Source: Owenia fusiformis (taxonomy: Eukaryota; Annelida; Polychaeta; Sabellida; Oweniidae). Taken from it: a stretch of 64,000 bases of DNA. The stretch's first letter is position 1. Each line of letters starts with the position of its first letter. Below, one piece after another: positions 23,001 through 38,000 of this stretch. The position numbers were made by a program, and so were the translations under genes. The stretch covers positions 1,550,001 through 1,614,000 of the forward strand of contig CAIIXF020000001.1 in the NCBI GenBank assembly GCA_903813345.2, read 5' to 3'. Under the pieces are notes generated by a model. It had not been told where the DNA came from and ran no database searches. It saw nothing but the letters and a program-made list of their open reading frames with translations.

Positions 23001-26000
23001 TACTGTTGGTACAGCTGATACTGTTGGTACAGCTGATAGGATTGGTACAGCTGATAGGATTGGTACAGCTGATACTGTTGGTTTAGCTGATAGGATTGAT
23101 ACAGCTGATAGGATTGATACAGCTGATACTGTTGGTACAGCTGATAGGATTGGTACAGCTGATACTGTTGGTATAGCTGATAGGATTGATACAGCTGATA
23201 GGATTGATACAGCTGATACTGTTGGTACAGCTGATACCGTTGGTACAGCTGATACTGTTGGTACAGCTGATACTGTTGGTACAGCTGATAGGATTGGTAC
23301 AGCTGATACTGTTGGTACAGCTGATACTGTTGGTACAGCTGATAGGATTGGTACAGCTGATACTGTTGGTACAGCTGATAGGATTGATACAGCTGATACT
23401 GTTGGTACAGCTGATACCGTTGGTACAGCTGATAGGATTGATACAGCTGATACTGTTGGTACAGCTGATACCGTTGGTACAGCTGATAGGATTGGTACAG
23501 CTGATAGGATTGGTACAGCTGATAGTAAATGACTCTACACTCAAGATTTACTTATTGTTTGCCGTAACCTAGCCTACTAAATCTTAAGCTTGATACCTTC
23601 TGAATATTCTGCTAAAGATATTTATCCAATTTTTATTTTTTTTATTTGCACTGCCCTTATATAATGTACATGGCAAAGGGTGATTATTTCACCATTGTAG
23701 AAATGCTCTATGGGCATTAGTGTCACCATTGCAAACTGGTCAGTAGAACAGGTTGTCACACCATTTAGCAGGATTGTTGGAAGATTTATTTACTTCACAG
23801 AACCACGGGGGATAAGCAAAACGAGGGCGAAGCCACGGACTGCGACTCGCGTAATTCAAAACGAGGTTACAACGCATTATAGCTGAACAATGGCGGTAAG
23901 TCCAAACTTAATTTGGAAGGCATGTTAGGATTTGGGGTAGATTATTGGTTTGGACATTCTACAGAATAGCTAGTATATTCCAGTCGGTGATCAACATATT
24001 CATACTCCACCTGCAATGGCATTCTTGGTGCTCGGCTGTCCAATAGTTAAGCATGAACACAAATGAATTCAAAATCTGCCACAAAAAATGTAATTTTGTC
24101 AATATTTGTCCCTAATATACCGATTTAAACAAAGGAATCAGAAATGACATCGAATTAATATAATTATTCATGTTCTGTTGTTACAATTACATCTTCGTGT
24201 GATATTTGGTAAGCGGAAAACGTACAATTACATAGAAAATTGGAATTTATAATAGTCGCAGTCCATCCATCTGCCCAACGCAGTCCGCGACTCAGTGTTG
24301 CTTTATATCTGAAGCTGAACGCAATCACAGCCAAAGGTAGATAGCACAATGTGTGTACAGGTGTGGCCGAAATGGAGCAACTTTGGACAAAATTGAATAT
24401 AAAGGGCTATTTTAATAGACCTACATCGTGTCTCAATCCATTCTGCAAATATATACAAGCTGTCAAATACAGCTGAAATCATGAATTTATGGTAGCTAGC
24501 AATATTGATGGACTGTTGGAAAGATCATCCAAAATTACATTAACTCACCAACTCTCCAATTATTTGATATTTTCCTGATCTCTTCCTGAAACAATAATAG
24601 CGTAGGAATATAGTTTACACTATCTTATTTATTTCGTGTTCGCGCCTGGACTGCGTTGCTTAGAATATCAATGGAGGCTGTGTTGCGTTGTTGAAATAGC
24701 TTTGTTTACTGGACTGCGTCCACTATGGATGCGCAGTTTGAATCTAATTTTCTCCTCATGAACACATTCTATTATCAAATCATTTTCACGAAATACACTC
24801 GGAGCCTCAACTAACCTTTAGATATCAGAAACGTGTTAAAAACTCCTTTCAAATGTATAGTAAATTAAATAATATGCACATATTTTACAGGTAAAATCAG
24901 AACTTTGCTACTGTTTTAGCTTGATCTGGACAACTGCTTATTTTCTTATCTACAGACCAACAGTAGATACAGAGTAATATTTCAGTCACCGACTAGACAC
25001 TACGATAGCATTTAAAATACCTGGATTTCTCTATTTTGTCGGAAGAAGCAGAAGGCACTGCCGGATGTCCCTCCATTTTGGCGCTGGGCTGCGGTGTAAA
25101 GTTACGCGAGTCGCAGTCCGTGGCTTCGCCCTCGTTTTGCTTATCCCCCGTGAGAACTGATGAAGAGATAGTTACTCCAATATTATGTTACTTTGTTTAA
25201 TTTTTTCCTTTCTCATTAATTAAGAATGTTTGTTAAGTATTCGCTAATTAATTAATTAGTTAAATCCTGAATTTTTGGTTGCTAAAGTAAGTAAGTAAGA
25301 AGTAAAACTTCAGTCACTGTGCACAAAAGTTGATGTAATTTGTTTTTATTAATTTTAATATTATTCCCATATTTCACTTATATTTGCTTAGAACAAAACT
25401 GGCAAAGTGATTCTAAGGATTTAGAATGAATTTCCAAATGCATATTTATTTATTCCATGAAGGCGATACTATAATACTAAATACATGTTTAGTTAACATT
25501 TCCAAAGTGAGAATCTTTAAAATAGATGTCATGGGTAATTTCAGGGAAACCAAACTTTAAGACAAAGGGATGTTCTCATGACTTCTAAATTGAATAGTTC
25601 TTCCAAGTGATTGAATCACAAATCTTTTAGATAAGAGGGGCAAGTTTAAATGTTCATTAAATAATACCAGATTTAATCAGTTGTGTCTCAATCTGCTTTA
25701 TATGTATGTTAACAGTCAGAGTGACCTGGATTTAGGGACAAGTATGAAAGATCCCTTGTTTTTTTTCAAAAATGGCCACCATTTACATGTGTTATTTTAT
25801 GTTTTTTACTATAGCTCAAAAAGTAATGGAGCAATTTTGTTGAAATTTTATAGGTCGCTACTAAGAAGCATTTTATACTTTCTATTGATAATTTGTCAAG
25901 TGAGTGGCTATTTTGAAAAATGGTGCTGATTTTTATGTGTTATTTTTTGATTTAAGCTATCACTGAAAAGTAGTGAATGGCAGTCATGGCTGTTCAATGG

Positions 26001-29000
26001 GATTTGCTCCATTATGGCATTGCCATTATTTAGTTGTGATTGGTATAACTTAAATAAAGAAATATAATGCAGAAAAAAATATCTCTGGGTCTTGAAACAA
26101 CAGCTTGCCCAAGATTGTCAGCGTTTGTCAGCCATCGTATTTTCTGATACTGCATGTAGTTGAATTAGGTTTCTTAATAAATAGATCTATATGTATCTTA
26201 ATGTTATTATACAGCTGAAATAGCCTCCGGTCCAATATAGAAGGTGTTACTATAATTGAATGGTAGCGTGACTAGGACCAGGTGTCATTTTTTATATAAA
26301 TCTCAGTTTTAGATATTTGTGTTGTGATACCATCTGAACCACTAACTCGAACTCCCGTGCAGTGATATATCACTGCGGCGGGCAGGTATCTCATCGTAAG
26401 CATGGTAACATCGTAATAAACAACTGACGTGATTGGTTCTAGTCCCATGCTCAGGTCGCGTGATTGTTAAATTTAGACAATTTCATTGGTTGAATTGCGC
26501 GTATTAACTAATAAACAACACGTGCGGTAAACTTTTATCAACACAACTTTTATTCAGAATTCCTTCCGCGGGGATTTCCTCTTATATTTCATTGATTTTG
26601 GAATATTTTGACAAAATAATTTTGGTGAACATAAAAGAACATATGTTTTATAAGTTGTGTGAAAAACAAGTACATCTGTGAGAAAAAGGGGGGACTATCT
26701 TCCCCAAATTTTGGGGATTCCATAATCTGCCCGCCGCAGTGTCTATCCCGAGACACTGCATAGGAGTTCGCCACTAACTGAAGTATTGTATGGTCTGACT
26801 CGTGCTGCCCCCTTTTAAAGGTGACTAACCTAAATGTACATAAAGCTTGAGTCTGCAATAATGTGACCAAGGGAAAAATCAATATCCGTTGATTTCAGCG
26901 GGAAGTGGCGTTTTGTTCAGTGGATGAGCTGCGCGCGCACGCACAAATGTGATTATCCTATATTATTTAGGGGAGGGCTATTTGAAATAGTTTTTGGTCT
27001 CAGGCGCGACCCAGGGCTGTTGTCTTAAGGACATTTCGTTGAAAATGAGCCATTCGGCTGATAATTGGCAAGAGTTTGCGATCTTATAATGTATAACTGT
27101 TACTCAGACACATATTTTGACACGATTCTGTTGGAAATAAGCTTTGAACCGAGAGATATTCACGATTGATATGCACATTTTTGATTGTGCCATTGCTTTT
27201 CCATTGCACAATCCATGTATTGATAGAACTAACATTAATAATGCAGATTGTTTTACCTTCAATACATGGCAGACACTACATATCGGTCTATTAAATACCA
27301 GTTTGTGCTTTAAATAAGTTATATTTCCATCCACGGCCTGGAGCCTGGGTGTGTTTGTCTCGTATGTGTATGCTTGTGAATTGGTGGGGCTGGTAGGGCC
27401 ACCAATCCCCTGGCCCCGTCCATCCTTTATTCTACCTCCCACTTACTCGAGTCTCTATAGCCAATTACCAGAATTTCCAGAGGGCTTGGAAGAAGATAAC
27501 TGTGCCACCAGGTACCTCTGGGGGTCAAGATTGGATTAGACATTTGAAGTAAGACTGATCTATGACTGTGGAACGAACCCCCAACCCCCAGGTCCCAATC
27601 TATCATACCTCCGGGCATACCTCACTTATGAATCAGCAAGGGGTAAAGGTCGGGGGTAAAGTAAGTATCATGAAGGGGGGGGGGCGTTGCAGAATTTAAC
27701 ATGATGCAAACTCGACATTATAACTCATGCTGTAACATTTTGACTTCGCTGGAAAACAATAGGAATTATTTTTCTTGCCGATCAAATAATTGTTCAAAAA
27801 CAATAATTGAATCACAACATGGGCTTTCTCTATTGAATGCCCATGATCACAATCAAAATTTCAAAATAATCAATCAGGCAATGACTAGGATGAAGAAAAG
27901 AACAATGGTCCAAATCAGGTTATGACATTATATGATATTCAGCAAGTTAAAACGTGAAAGTTAAAAGTTTATCTGTCAATTTTCTGTCTGCAAAAGAGTG
28001 TTTACATTTGACACAATAACAGACTGAGGCTTTGAGATCTAGGATTCCCCAGGAAAATATGACGTCATACTAATTAGCATAAGGATTTCCCTATTGGTCT
28101 GGGTCGAGCCTTGTTCGAAAACACAATCCATAAATACATGCTAATTTCTAAGGAGATAGGAAGTGTATAACGTGTTTATCGATTTTGTTTATAGATTTAA
28201 TCAATTATCAAATTGTTTAAGTGGATAAAGTGGGCACATTTGCTTCAATTCATAGCGTAATCGACGGATAGAAAATGACCGAATTCCCGATATCCTACCC
28301 CGTATTACTGTATGCTATTAAGCACAGTGACCTACAGAGGGCGCTATCACAAACAAGTACTGCACGAACCGATACATTCCCGGGTATTGTAACGCCCTTG
28401 ATGTGACTGGCCATCAATGTTGAGATTAAAACAACCAGCGATGTAACTTTAATGTGAAATGGTAGCCTCTCTTGTGTGATTTTAGTATTTTACCAAATAT
28501 TGTGCTCACCATGTAGAGTATGATGATCATTCCTACTGATTGATCAGAAGACACTTGCGAAGACCACGAACTTGCAGAGAAATTGACAATTCAACCCTCA
28601 GCAGAACCATCTGAATAACCCTGTTTTCTGATTTTCAAATTATACTAAAGATGTCACTCGGTACTAATTGCAAGTTTCTATTAAAAAACAGAAGACCAGA
28701 AAATCCTCAAAAACCCAATCGTGACCCAACCCTATGCAATATTATCGCTTTTCATTATTTGTAAACACTTGGGGTAAGACAAAATAATGGAACAGAGATC
28801 TCAAAACGTTGAAAGTAAGAAAAATAAATGATGCACTAAAGTACTGAACGCCGATGAAAATACGACGTTAAAATTGCGAATGTTAGACCTCTGGTTCGTT
28901 AATCATCTTTATTCTACACCAGAGTAACATGTAAAGGGCCAAAAAGTAGTAGAAAATTATCTCTGTCACAAGCACTGTGTCACTGATATAACATTCTGAG

Positions 29001-32000
29001 ACTATATCATTTTTTCATTCTGATTATTTATTTCAAGCATAAACTTATATAAAATACACCTACTTATTGTCAAGTTTGTAATATGTAACCAAGGTCACCA
29101 TATTTGTATCACTTACTGTTGATACCTTTAGGTTACTTTAGGACATTTTCAATGAATTTAAGTGATACATGTACTTGTTAAAAGCTTGTTAACTTTTTTA
29201 CAACACCCGATATATCTGATCTGATTTATTGGTTATTAATGATAAGTGTGACAGTTGAAGAGGTAATATATTATCCATGCATGAAACAAATACTCCCAAG
29301 GACCTCCCTGCATAACATATAACATTGAAATGGTGTTTGTATGTCATTGAAAATCAGAATAATTGTAATGTGAAAACATCGTTGACAGAATCGCTACTAT
29401 CCTCCGATCACAGGGCTTCAAAATCCAGAATATATTCTTTCTTTTTACCCCCTGCGATAAGCTGTTAGCATTTCCCCAATTAAGAACTCGCAATCTGTTT
29501 GGCTGTTGCAACACTGCAACAGAAATCATGTATAAGTCATTGCGCATAATTAGATCATGTGATTCAGTTTAATCGGGTGCTTCCAAATTGGTTATAGCAA
29601 GGGGAAGAAGGAGGTACAGATTCTGGATACCTGTTTAGGGGGATGAATCGTTACATGCCTGTGTATTTGACATGTGACATGTGCAAAACCAAATAAATGT
29701 GAATCTTATAAATAATTCTAAAATGTACCTTTATGCAAAGATCAGCCAGTAAAAACAACCATATAATCACTTCGCTTGCCCTATCAAGAGTGCCACTACA
29801 TATATGTAGCTGTAGCAAAGAAAAGATAATTGGCTTGATTGCCTTGAATTCACTGACTGTACAATAAAGTTGACTGGCTTGCTTCCAAAGCTTTTAAAGA
29901 TCAGCCAGTAAAAACAACCATATAATCACTTTGCTTGCCCTATCAAGAGTGCCACTACATATGTGTAGGTGTAGCAAAGAAAAGATAATTGGCTTGATTG
30001 CCTTGAATTCACTGTGGGCTATTTGACTGTACAAATAAAGTTGACTTGCTTACTTCCGAAGCATTTAAAGGCTAATGTTCTTAAATCATTAAAGGGTGAT
30101 GGGTTTCATATGCATCAAGATTAGGAGCAATGACTCAAGCAGAAAAAGTATGACAGTAATAATAAGGCGGCTTTGTAAAAGTCTGCTGTTGGGTAGATGT
30201 CCCCTTCATTAAAGGCCCACTTTGCGTATTTTCAACATTTTGTGGCAAAATAAAGTCTTACATTTGAATTTCATAGTATTTCCAATGGATTGATAAGTAC
30301 CTTTTCAGTTTCGTTCATTTGACACTCAAAACAGCTCAAACAAGCCACACCCTATCTTGCAATATGTTATCAAAAAAATATTTTTGATCTGTCAAGCTTT
30401 ATATATCAAGTTTTCATCAATGTCAATGAAAGATGGCGAAGATGTTTGTATTATATGATACATTCATTCTTATAGAAGTGTCGCCATCTTTTAAACCAAG
30501 AGTAATTTGTTAAAAAAATGTGCATGCACTACTTACGATCTCTGAACTTCAAATGTTGTTTTCTACGTGAGCTATTTTTTCCTTGGTTTAATACTACTGC
30601 AAATAAAACTTTGTATCATATTTAGTTGAGTGTGTGAGTTACATGTTTCAATGATTGATTTTTTACTTTTTCTAAATTAAGCATAGTGGGGATTTAATTC
30701 AGTTAATTAATTATAATTAGTATTAAAATCATTATTTCAATCAATGATAAATAATTAGTCATTAATTCAATCAAATATATAACTGACAAAGCTTCTTTGT
30801 ATTGATATTGAAGTGAAAAACAAGTGGTAAGTACATTTTTTTCATACTTTTGTACAATTTCCATTCCTTAAGGATGTTATTTTGTGCATAGAAAATATCA
30901 ATTGTTGTATCAGGTTGATGTTGTAAATCCTTGATTTCCATCTGTTTTTATAAGTTTTTTGTCCATAGTTTTGCACAATTTGACATGTACGGTAATCAAT
31001 ATAACTGAAACTATGCATACATCAATCAACTAGAGGTAACAATTATAGGCTGTCTTGGAAGGGAGTTTTGCCTGTGATGAATACAAGTTTTAACGGTGGT
31101 CTGTTCAAGAATTCAAAATAAAGATTTATTAATAAATATCTTTTTTAGATGGCAGGGAGGTAAATCATTATTATTGCTCAACTTAGGGTATTATATTAAG
31201 ACACAATAAGAAAAAAAGATTCTATGGTTTTTATTCAATTTAAGGGGCTTGAAGCCCCCGTATAAATTTTGAACCACTAATTTAGCTTATATTTTAGTCT
31301 TACCCAATGTCATCAAAGTGTGATTTTTTTTATTCTTTGAAGCAAGTTTGATAAGCAATAATTCAAACTAATGCATAGTGTGCATCCTCACATGTTTTTT
31401 GTCAAAATAATTAGGAAATTTGTTCATAAGTAAGCAAGAAATGAATTCATCCATTCATGAAAATGTTTCAGAGAAAAATGCATTTCAAAATTTTAGTTCT
31501 CATAAAAGGTAAATTTTTGTCCTACTATTGGAGTTCCTGGTAGCCTGGCCATTTGTGTATTGTGGGAAATGAATTAGCCGATAAATATGCCTAGACTGCT
31601 GCGGCGGAAGCAATAAATATAGTTACCTCCACAAGGCCAATCACAAAGTCTTTTAACAACTCAAGTTCCAAATGGCAACCAGTGTATGAATTCTAAAATA
31701 ACTTTAAAAGTCATGACACACAGTAAATGAATAATAGAAATATATTTTCAAACTTTACATGGGGACTTTAATATTAAGGGGTAAAGGAGTTTATGTACTT
31801 ATAGGTAAACATGAGGTTAGCTGTAACATTCGCTATTTTGACTCTGCTTATTGGAGTGCCTGGTTCAGATGCAGTTGGCTTTGGATCTGTTCGCAAGTTC
31901 TATGGCAATATAAATCGGAAAGACTGGTTTGATTTACTATTTGAACCCAAAAAAACTCGTACCGATTCGGATGAAATCCAAGAGTTCTTTAAAAGTAAAC

Positions 32001-35000
32001 AAAAGGGAAAGGGGAAGGGAAGAGGCTTTGATGCACCGATCAATTATGAAGTTGATTTTGATATAGTTGCATCTTCATTTGATAACAAGTGTCTGGATAT
32101 CACAGATTACGAGGAACAAAGACCAGAATGTGAAGAACGTGAAGGTTAGTTGTTATGTCACTACCAAAAAGTGGTGACATATTGTTATGGTCTCTGTTTT
32201 TTTACATCGGTTGGTGGTTGGCGATCGCTGGTTAGTGGTCCTGTCTGTAACAAATTCTTACAGCTTCCAATAACTTAACAAATACTGTTTAGACTGACTT
32301 CACTTTTTTTAATCATTTACAAGTTTCAGAAGTTCAAATCTGTCAAAAATGTCTTTTTTCGACTTGCTTCAAATTGACCTCTTTTTCAAAATCATCTACA
32401 AGTTATCAAATCTGACTTGAGATTTTACCTTCAATGACCTTCTCAAGGTCAATAAGAGGTCAAAAAGGTATTCTTCAACATGCTTCAAATTGACCAACAT
32501 TTTAAAAATCATCTACACGTTCTCAAGTTTAGACCTGATTATAAATTTGACCTTCAATGACATTCTCAAGGTAAAAAAAAGTTGACCTTCAATGACCTTC
32601 TTAAGGTCAAAAAGGTCTTTTTTCATCTTGCTTCAAATTGACCAATTTATTTTTTCAAAATCATCCACAAGTTCAAATCTGACTTAAGATTCAGAACTCA
32701 TGATATTGTGAGCAACTAAGGTGGTGACATTTTGTCATGTTAATGCTTTGTAATTATAAATTGATTTTAAAATGTCTTTAAATGTTAAAGTCCATAGTGG
32801 ATGACTGAGTTATTAAGATTTGTTTGAGTTGCCTTTTTGGCTTACCCTGAATGACAAATTAAAAATGGTTTAACTGCACCCTATGCAGACAGAGCCTATG
32901 GGAAATATTGGGTGCGGCGCAAATGAGCGGAGGGTGCGGAGCTAACGGTCATTTTTGAATTTAGAATTGGGGTATTTCTGAAACTAAGCCGTTTTGGGAC
33001 TTCAGATATACCAAGATATGTGTATTTGACACCAAATATCAATAAAATTGTGAAAATAGTAGTGCAATTCATTTTATAGCGACGCAGTATGCTTTAAACA
33101 TTTCCCAGACCTATATATTTTGAGACTATCCTTTTAATACTGCGTCCCCAGCATTCATAAAAAATGATGTTCAAGATACACTACCCATGCAAATTATTTT
33201 TGCATCTTGGAAGCCAGGCAGTATCTGTGTGATTTTATAAAAATTCGGAAATGTTCTTCAGATATGAGCCCCCTCTAAATATTGGGTGCGGAGCTACGTT
33301 TATGGAGCTGCTCCACACCCAATATTTAGAGGGGGCTCATATCTGAAAAACATTTCCGAATTTTTATAAAATCACACTGATACTGCCTGGCTTCCAAGAT
33401 GCAAAAATAATTTGTATAGATAGTGTACCTTGAACACCATTTTTTATGAATGCTGGGGACTCAGTATTAAAAGGATAATTTCAAAATATATAGGTCTGGG
33501 AAAGGTTTAAGGTACACTGCATCGCTATAGAATGAATTGCGCTACTATTTTCACAATTGTATTGATATTTGGTGTCAAATACACATATCTTGGTATATTT
33601 GAAGTCCCAAAACCGGCTTAGTTCCAGAAATATCCCAAATTTAAATTCAAAAATGACCGTTAGCTCCGCACCCTCCACTCATTTGCTCCCCACCCAATAT
33701 TTCCCACAGGCTCTGTCTGCATAGGGTGAACTGATTGCTATCTATTGTTTTTGTGAATTCCAATAACATCTTAAACACAAATCATTCTTTATTTTTTGCT
33801 ATAGGGCCTGTTGATATTTGCTTCATTGTGCAGATATCATGCAGGTGCACTTGTGGTGAGACATTAATCCTCCTTGATGGAATAACATCAGATATAAACA
33901 AAATCATCCGAACTGTTGGTAACGATAGCTCCTACATGGTTGTCACATACAGCAAGGATGCCAAACAGATAATAAACTGGTCATCCACTGCCAGCAGCCT
34001 ACCAAGAGACCTCATAGTTGGAGGTGAAACATGTGATGACTGCAAAGCTAGGACACAAGAGGCTCTGAGTAAATGCAAGGAACTACTGAAAGTCAACAAT
34101 GAGAATAACAACAGAGAATGGGTGCCAGATGTCATTGTAACCTTCACTGATGGACTGAGTTGGAGCGATAAGTATGATGTGGGATACAACTACCGACAAG
34201 ATACAATACAAGCCATACTGAATATAAGAAGGGATTGCAACTACACAGCAGTTAGACCCTTTAAGATACCAGATTGTGAACAAAATTATTTTGAATCTGA
34301 TGAATGGTCCTTATTAGAATATACACCAGCATCTATGGCAGATTTTGTTAAGGTTGAAGTTAAAAATCTACATACAAATCCTTATGAGACAAATATTCCA
34401 GTGATTCAGGCAGAATTAGACGAAAGTTGCAGTAAGTTGCAGTTACATTTTGGCAAACATAAGGCAAATCAAAAAATAAGATAAGTCTGTTATACTTTTT
34501 TTAAAGGAACAACAATGGCAACAATCATCTAACAATATTTTTGCTCGCAAATTGCACATCAAGCCAGTTGTTCTGACTGTAATATCATGTAATATTCCAT
34601 GATAATCATTTGGTTTTAATTTTGATAACATTTCTGCATCTCCAATAACTTTCATAATTGATTACATATCTCAATTCCTGTTTCATATTATGAATTATTA
34701 TATACCTCATATGTAGATGCTCATTGGCTTATTCATGGTCACATGATATGAAATAGATGAATGATGATTCCCTGGAAAGTCCTTAATTATTGGTATCAGG
34801 GAAGATGAAATGTACTTATCACCAGTTAGGTCAGTTATTAGTATGTTTTATCTTCCCTGATAGGTAAGATTATAGGAGTTGAAAGGCAAAATGCCTTAAA
34901 TGCCAATAAGAACCTGTAAACATTAAATGTTGAAAAAAAAAGACTTCTTTTACAGAGTTTTACAGTCTTTGTTTGTATAGTATGTATGGGGTATATGATA

Positions 35001-38000
35001 AAACAAATTGTGACTGCCGCATATTTTGGAAATAGGGTAAAGATTTTCCACCTGGAGAATATCCTGTCCACTGACATGTTCCCTGCAGCCTCTTGAACAT
35101 GTCAGTGGACAGGATATTCCCCAGGGGGAAAAATATTTTTCACTATTTCCCTCGATGGCAGTCACTATTTGTGTAATAAGGTCAGGAATGTAATGAAAAT
35201 TTTTAATTCTATTTTTGGGAGGAATGTTTCCAACATTTTACATTTTCTGTTCGTTGTTGTCGTTAAAATTTTATAATTATAGAGTTTTATTATTTTTCTT
35301 TAGGACTCTGTTGTAATGCGGATATTGTTTTGGTGATTGATCGTTCTAACAGCATCACAAATCAAGACATCAATATTGTCTTGGAATTTTATCGTGACTT
35401 CATTGCTGCACAAGAGCACATACTTGACCCTCATGACCCTGCAACACTTCCGACTGATGCTGGTTTGCGCTTTGCTATCATATCTTACAATAGAAGAGTT
35501 TTTGTTCATGCAAATCTTGGCTTTCATAATAAGGCAGAACTGATTGACATTATTGATGCAATTCCAAGAACAACAGCCAAATACACACACACACATGAGG
35601 CATTAATTGTAGCCAAAAGACAATTGGACAAATTTGGTAGACCAGATTTACATGTGCGAAAAATTGTCTTTGTTGGAACTGATGGTAGAACTTGGATAGC
35701 ACCAGACAGGAATGTTTACACTGGTCCCGCTACAATAAATGCTGCAAATGCAATTAAGGATGATGGGGGAGAAATGTATATGCTTGGTATGTCTTGTTCA
35801 CGCAATTATTGTATTAAAATTGGTGATATTAGTTTATTGATATTTACATGTACGTGTGTGTGATTTTGTTAAAGCTTTATATGTGAATACTTAGAAGCAT
35901 ATTACACTTTCTGATGACAATTTGGCTAGTGAGCAACCATTTTTGTGTGTTATTTTATGATTTTTGCTATATATTTAGTTTGTAAAAATGCCAGCCATGG
36001 CTGTGCGATTGGATTTGCTACACTTTGGCATTGCTGTTGTCTAGTTAAACCAGTGTACAATCACAAGGGGTAGATTTGAGTTTTAGTTATTAGTTTATCA
36101 ATTTGATCTTTTAAAGTGCTCAGTGATCTCCCCAGCATTAAAGCAAGTGGGCGCAGCACCCACCTGAAAATCCATTTGCACCCATTTAGAATGAGAAAAA
36201 TTATTAAAAAATTGGCATATTTTGACCAATTTTTGTTTGAATTGTGGAAATGAGAATTTTGCACCCACCTGAGAAAAATCCTGGGGAGATCACTGGTGCT
36301 ACTTTTCAATGAGACATTATCAAAAAACTAGGAAATATTTGTAGGTGATCTGATGAACACTAACATGCCTTTGTTTGTTTTATAAGGTTTGCCGAATAAA
36401 AACAACAGAACTGATGGATATGAGAGAGAATGGATATACCTAGCAAGCGAGCCAATTAATTGCACAATTCTTGACTTCAACAAAGGTGGAGGACAATACC
36501 TTAAGGAACATTTGGAATATGCTGCCTTGCATTTCACTACACAATTTTGTACCCAAGGTATGGTTGTCAATTTTACTCATTTTATCTCATTTACATCTAT
36601 TCAGTCCCTCAAGGACAGAATTATTGAGAAGTGAAATTCATTGTCTCAACAGCATAGTACCCCGGACAGGTTGTATGATGCAGTCGTTTTTTTAGTCTAT
36701 ATTTGCAATAGAATAACCATTCTTATTAAAATTTTCATATATTATTCTGGAGACAATTTCCAACATGGAAAAAAAATTTTTTAACGAAATTCCCAATTTT
36801 ATGATTTTGACGGGCTTTTTTCGAAAACACTACACTGTCAATAAAATACAGGTATTGCTTGAACAATTAAACTTTTAACGTCATTTCAAAGATTGTCTGG
36901 CTACTGAATTTTTGGCCGCCTAAAGTCTTTCCAGATGTATTTGATGCCATATTAATTATGGCTGATTATTGTTATTCATTTTTGTCATATTCAATAGGCC
37001 TAATATTATTACAGTGCATTAGGCCAATAAAAAACTTGTCACTCTGGGTCACGTTTCCTCTGAAAACGCACCTTTTTCTCCACTTGGTTTTTCTGCCACC
37101 ATCACTCAGCATGCAAGCCTGTGGCACGTAAATTGTACCATGCTTTTAAAATGTCAGGTCTCCCTGACAATTTCATGATAACATTTGACACAGCTATATT
37201 AACATCTTTGAAGGATCTAATGCCAAGAATACTTGAAATTGGAGATTCGTAATGTTTTACTTCATTTTGGACAGTATTGAACAGTTTGATCGGGTTGAAC
37301 TCATGTCCGTTGACAAGAAGATTGACCTCCTCTATCTGGGCTCAATCTAGGGAACACTTCACAAAACGAGACCCAGAGCAACAAGTTTTTATTGGCCTAA
37401 TGCACTGTAATAATATTGAATATGACTCAAGTGAATAACAATAATCAGACATAATTATTAATATTGCAACAGATATATCTGGAAAGACTTTAGGCGGCCG
37501 AAAATTCAATAGCCAGACAATATTTTAAATTACGTTAAAAGTTCAATTGTTCAAGCAAAAACCTGTATTTTATTGACAGTGTAGTGTTTTTGAAAAAAGC
37601 CCGTTAAAATCATAAAATTGGGAATTTCGTTAAAATATTTTTTTTCCATGTTGGAAATTGTCTCCAGAATAAAATATGAAAAGTTTAATAAGAATGGTTG
37701 TTCTATTGCAAATATAGAGTAAAAAAATGACTGCATCATACAACCTGTCCGGGGTACTATCAATGATGCTATTGACCAGTTCAGGCCAAAACTGAGGGCT
37801 AAAATTGATCAAAATGGTGGACATATTGAACTTCTCTTTATGTAAATAAAGTTGACAATAAAACTTGGCTTTTGCAAGTTTTTGGAAACCTGTTTTGAAA
37901 CGAAAATTATGTCATTTATTTATATTATGGACGCTGGTTGACAGACATAATAAATTTGAAATTTTGAAATTAAAGATGAATCAATTTCTGATCCACTGGT

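Noticed and set aside
22549-23526. CRISPR-like regular repeat
   Set aside because: The units are contiguous with no unique spacers, and the genome is animal.
22534-23532. 332-codon open frame (and 153- and 128-codon frames in other directions) as a repetitive protein gene
   Set aside because: It is an 18-bp minisatellite. A unit length divisible by three keeps frames open on both strands, there is no start context or signal peptide, and it lies in an intron.
28320-28350. CTCF-like site ACAGAGGGCGCTAT
   Set aside because: A single short match in AT-rich intron DNA with no supporting context; easily chance.
33481-33678. Minus-strand 65-codon frame
   Set aside because: Lies in one arm of the 852-bp foldback at 32877-33728; a palindrome product.
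34083-34283. Minus-strand frames over the vWA exons (also 42325-42676 and 43239-43660)
   Set aside because: Antisense shadows of well-supported plus-strand exons with matching splice sites.
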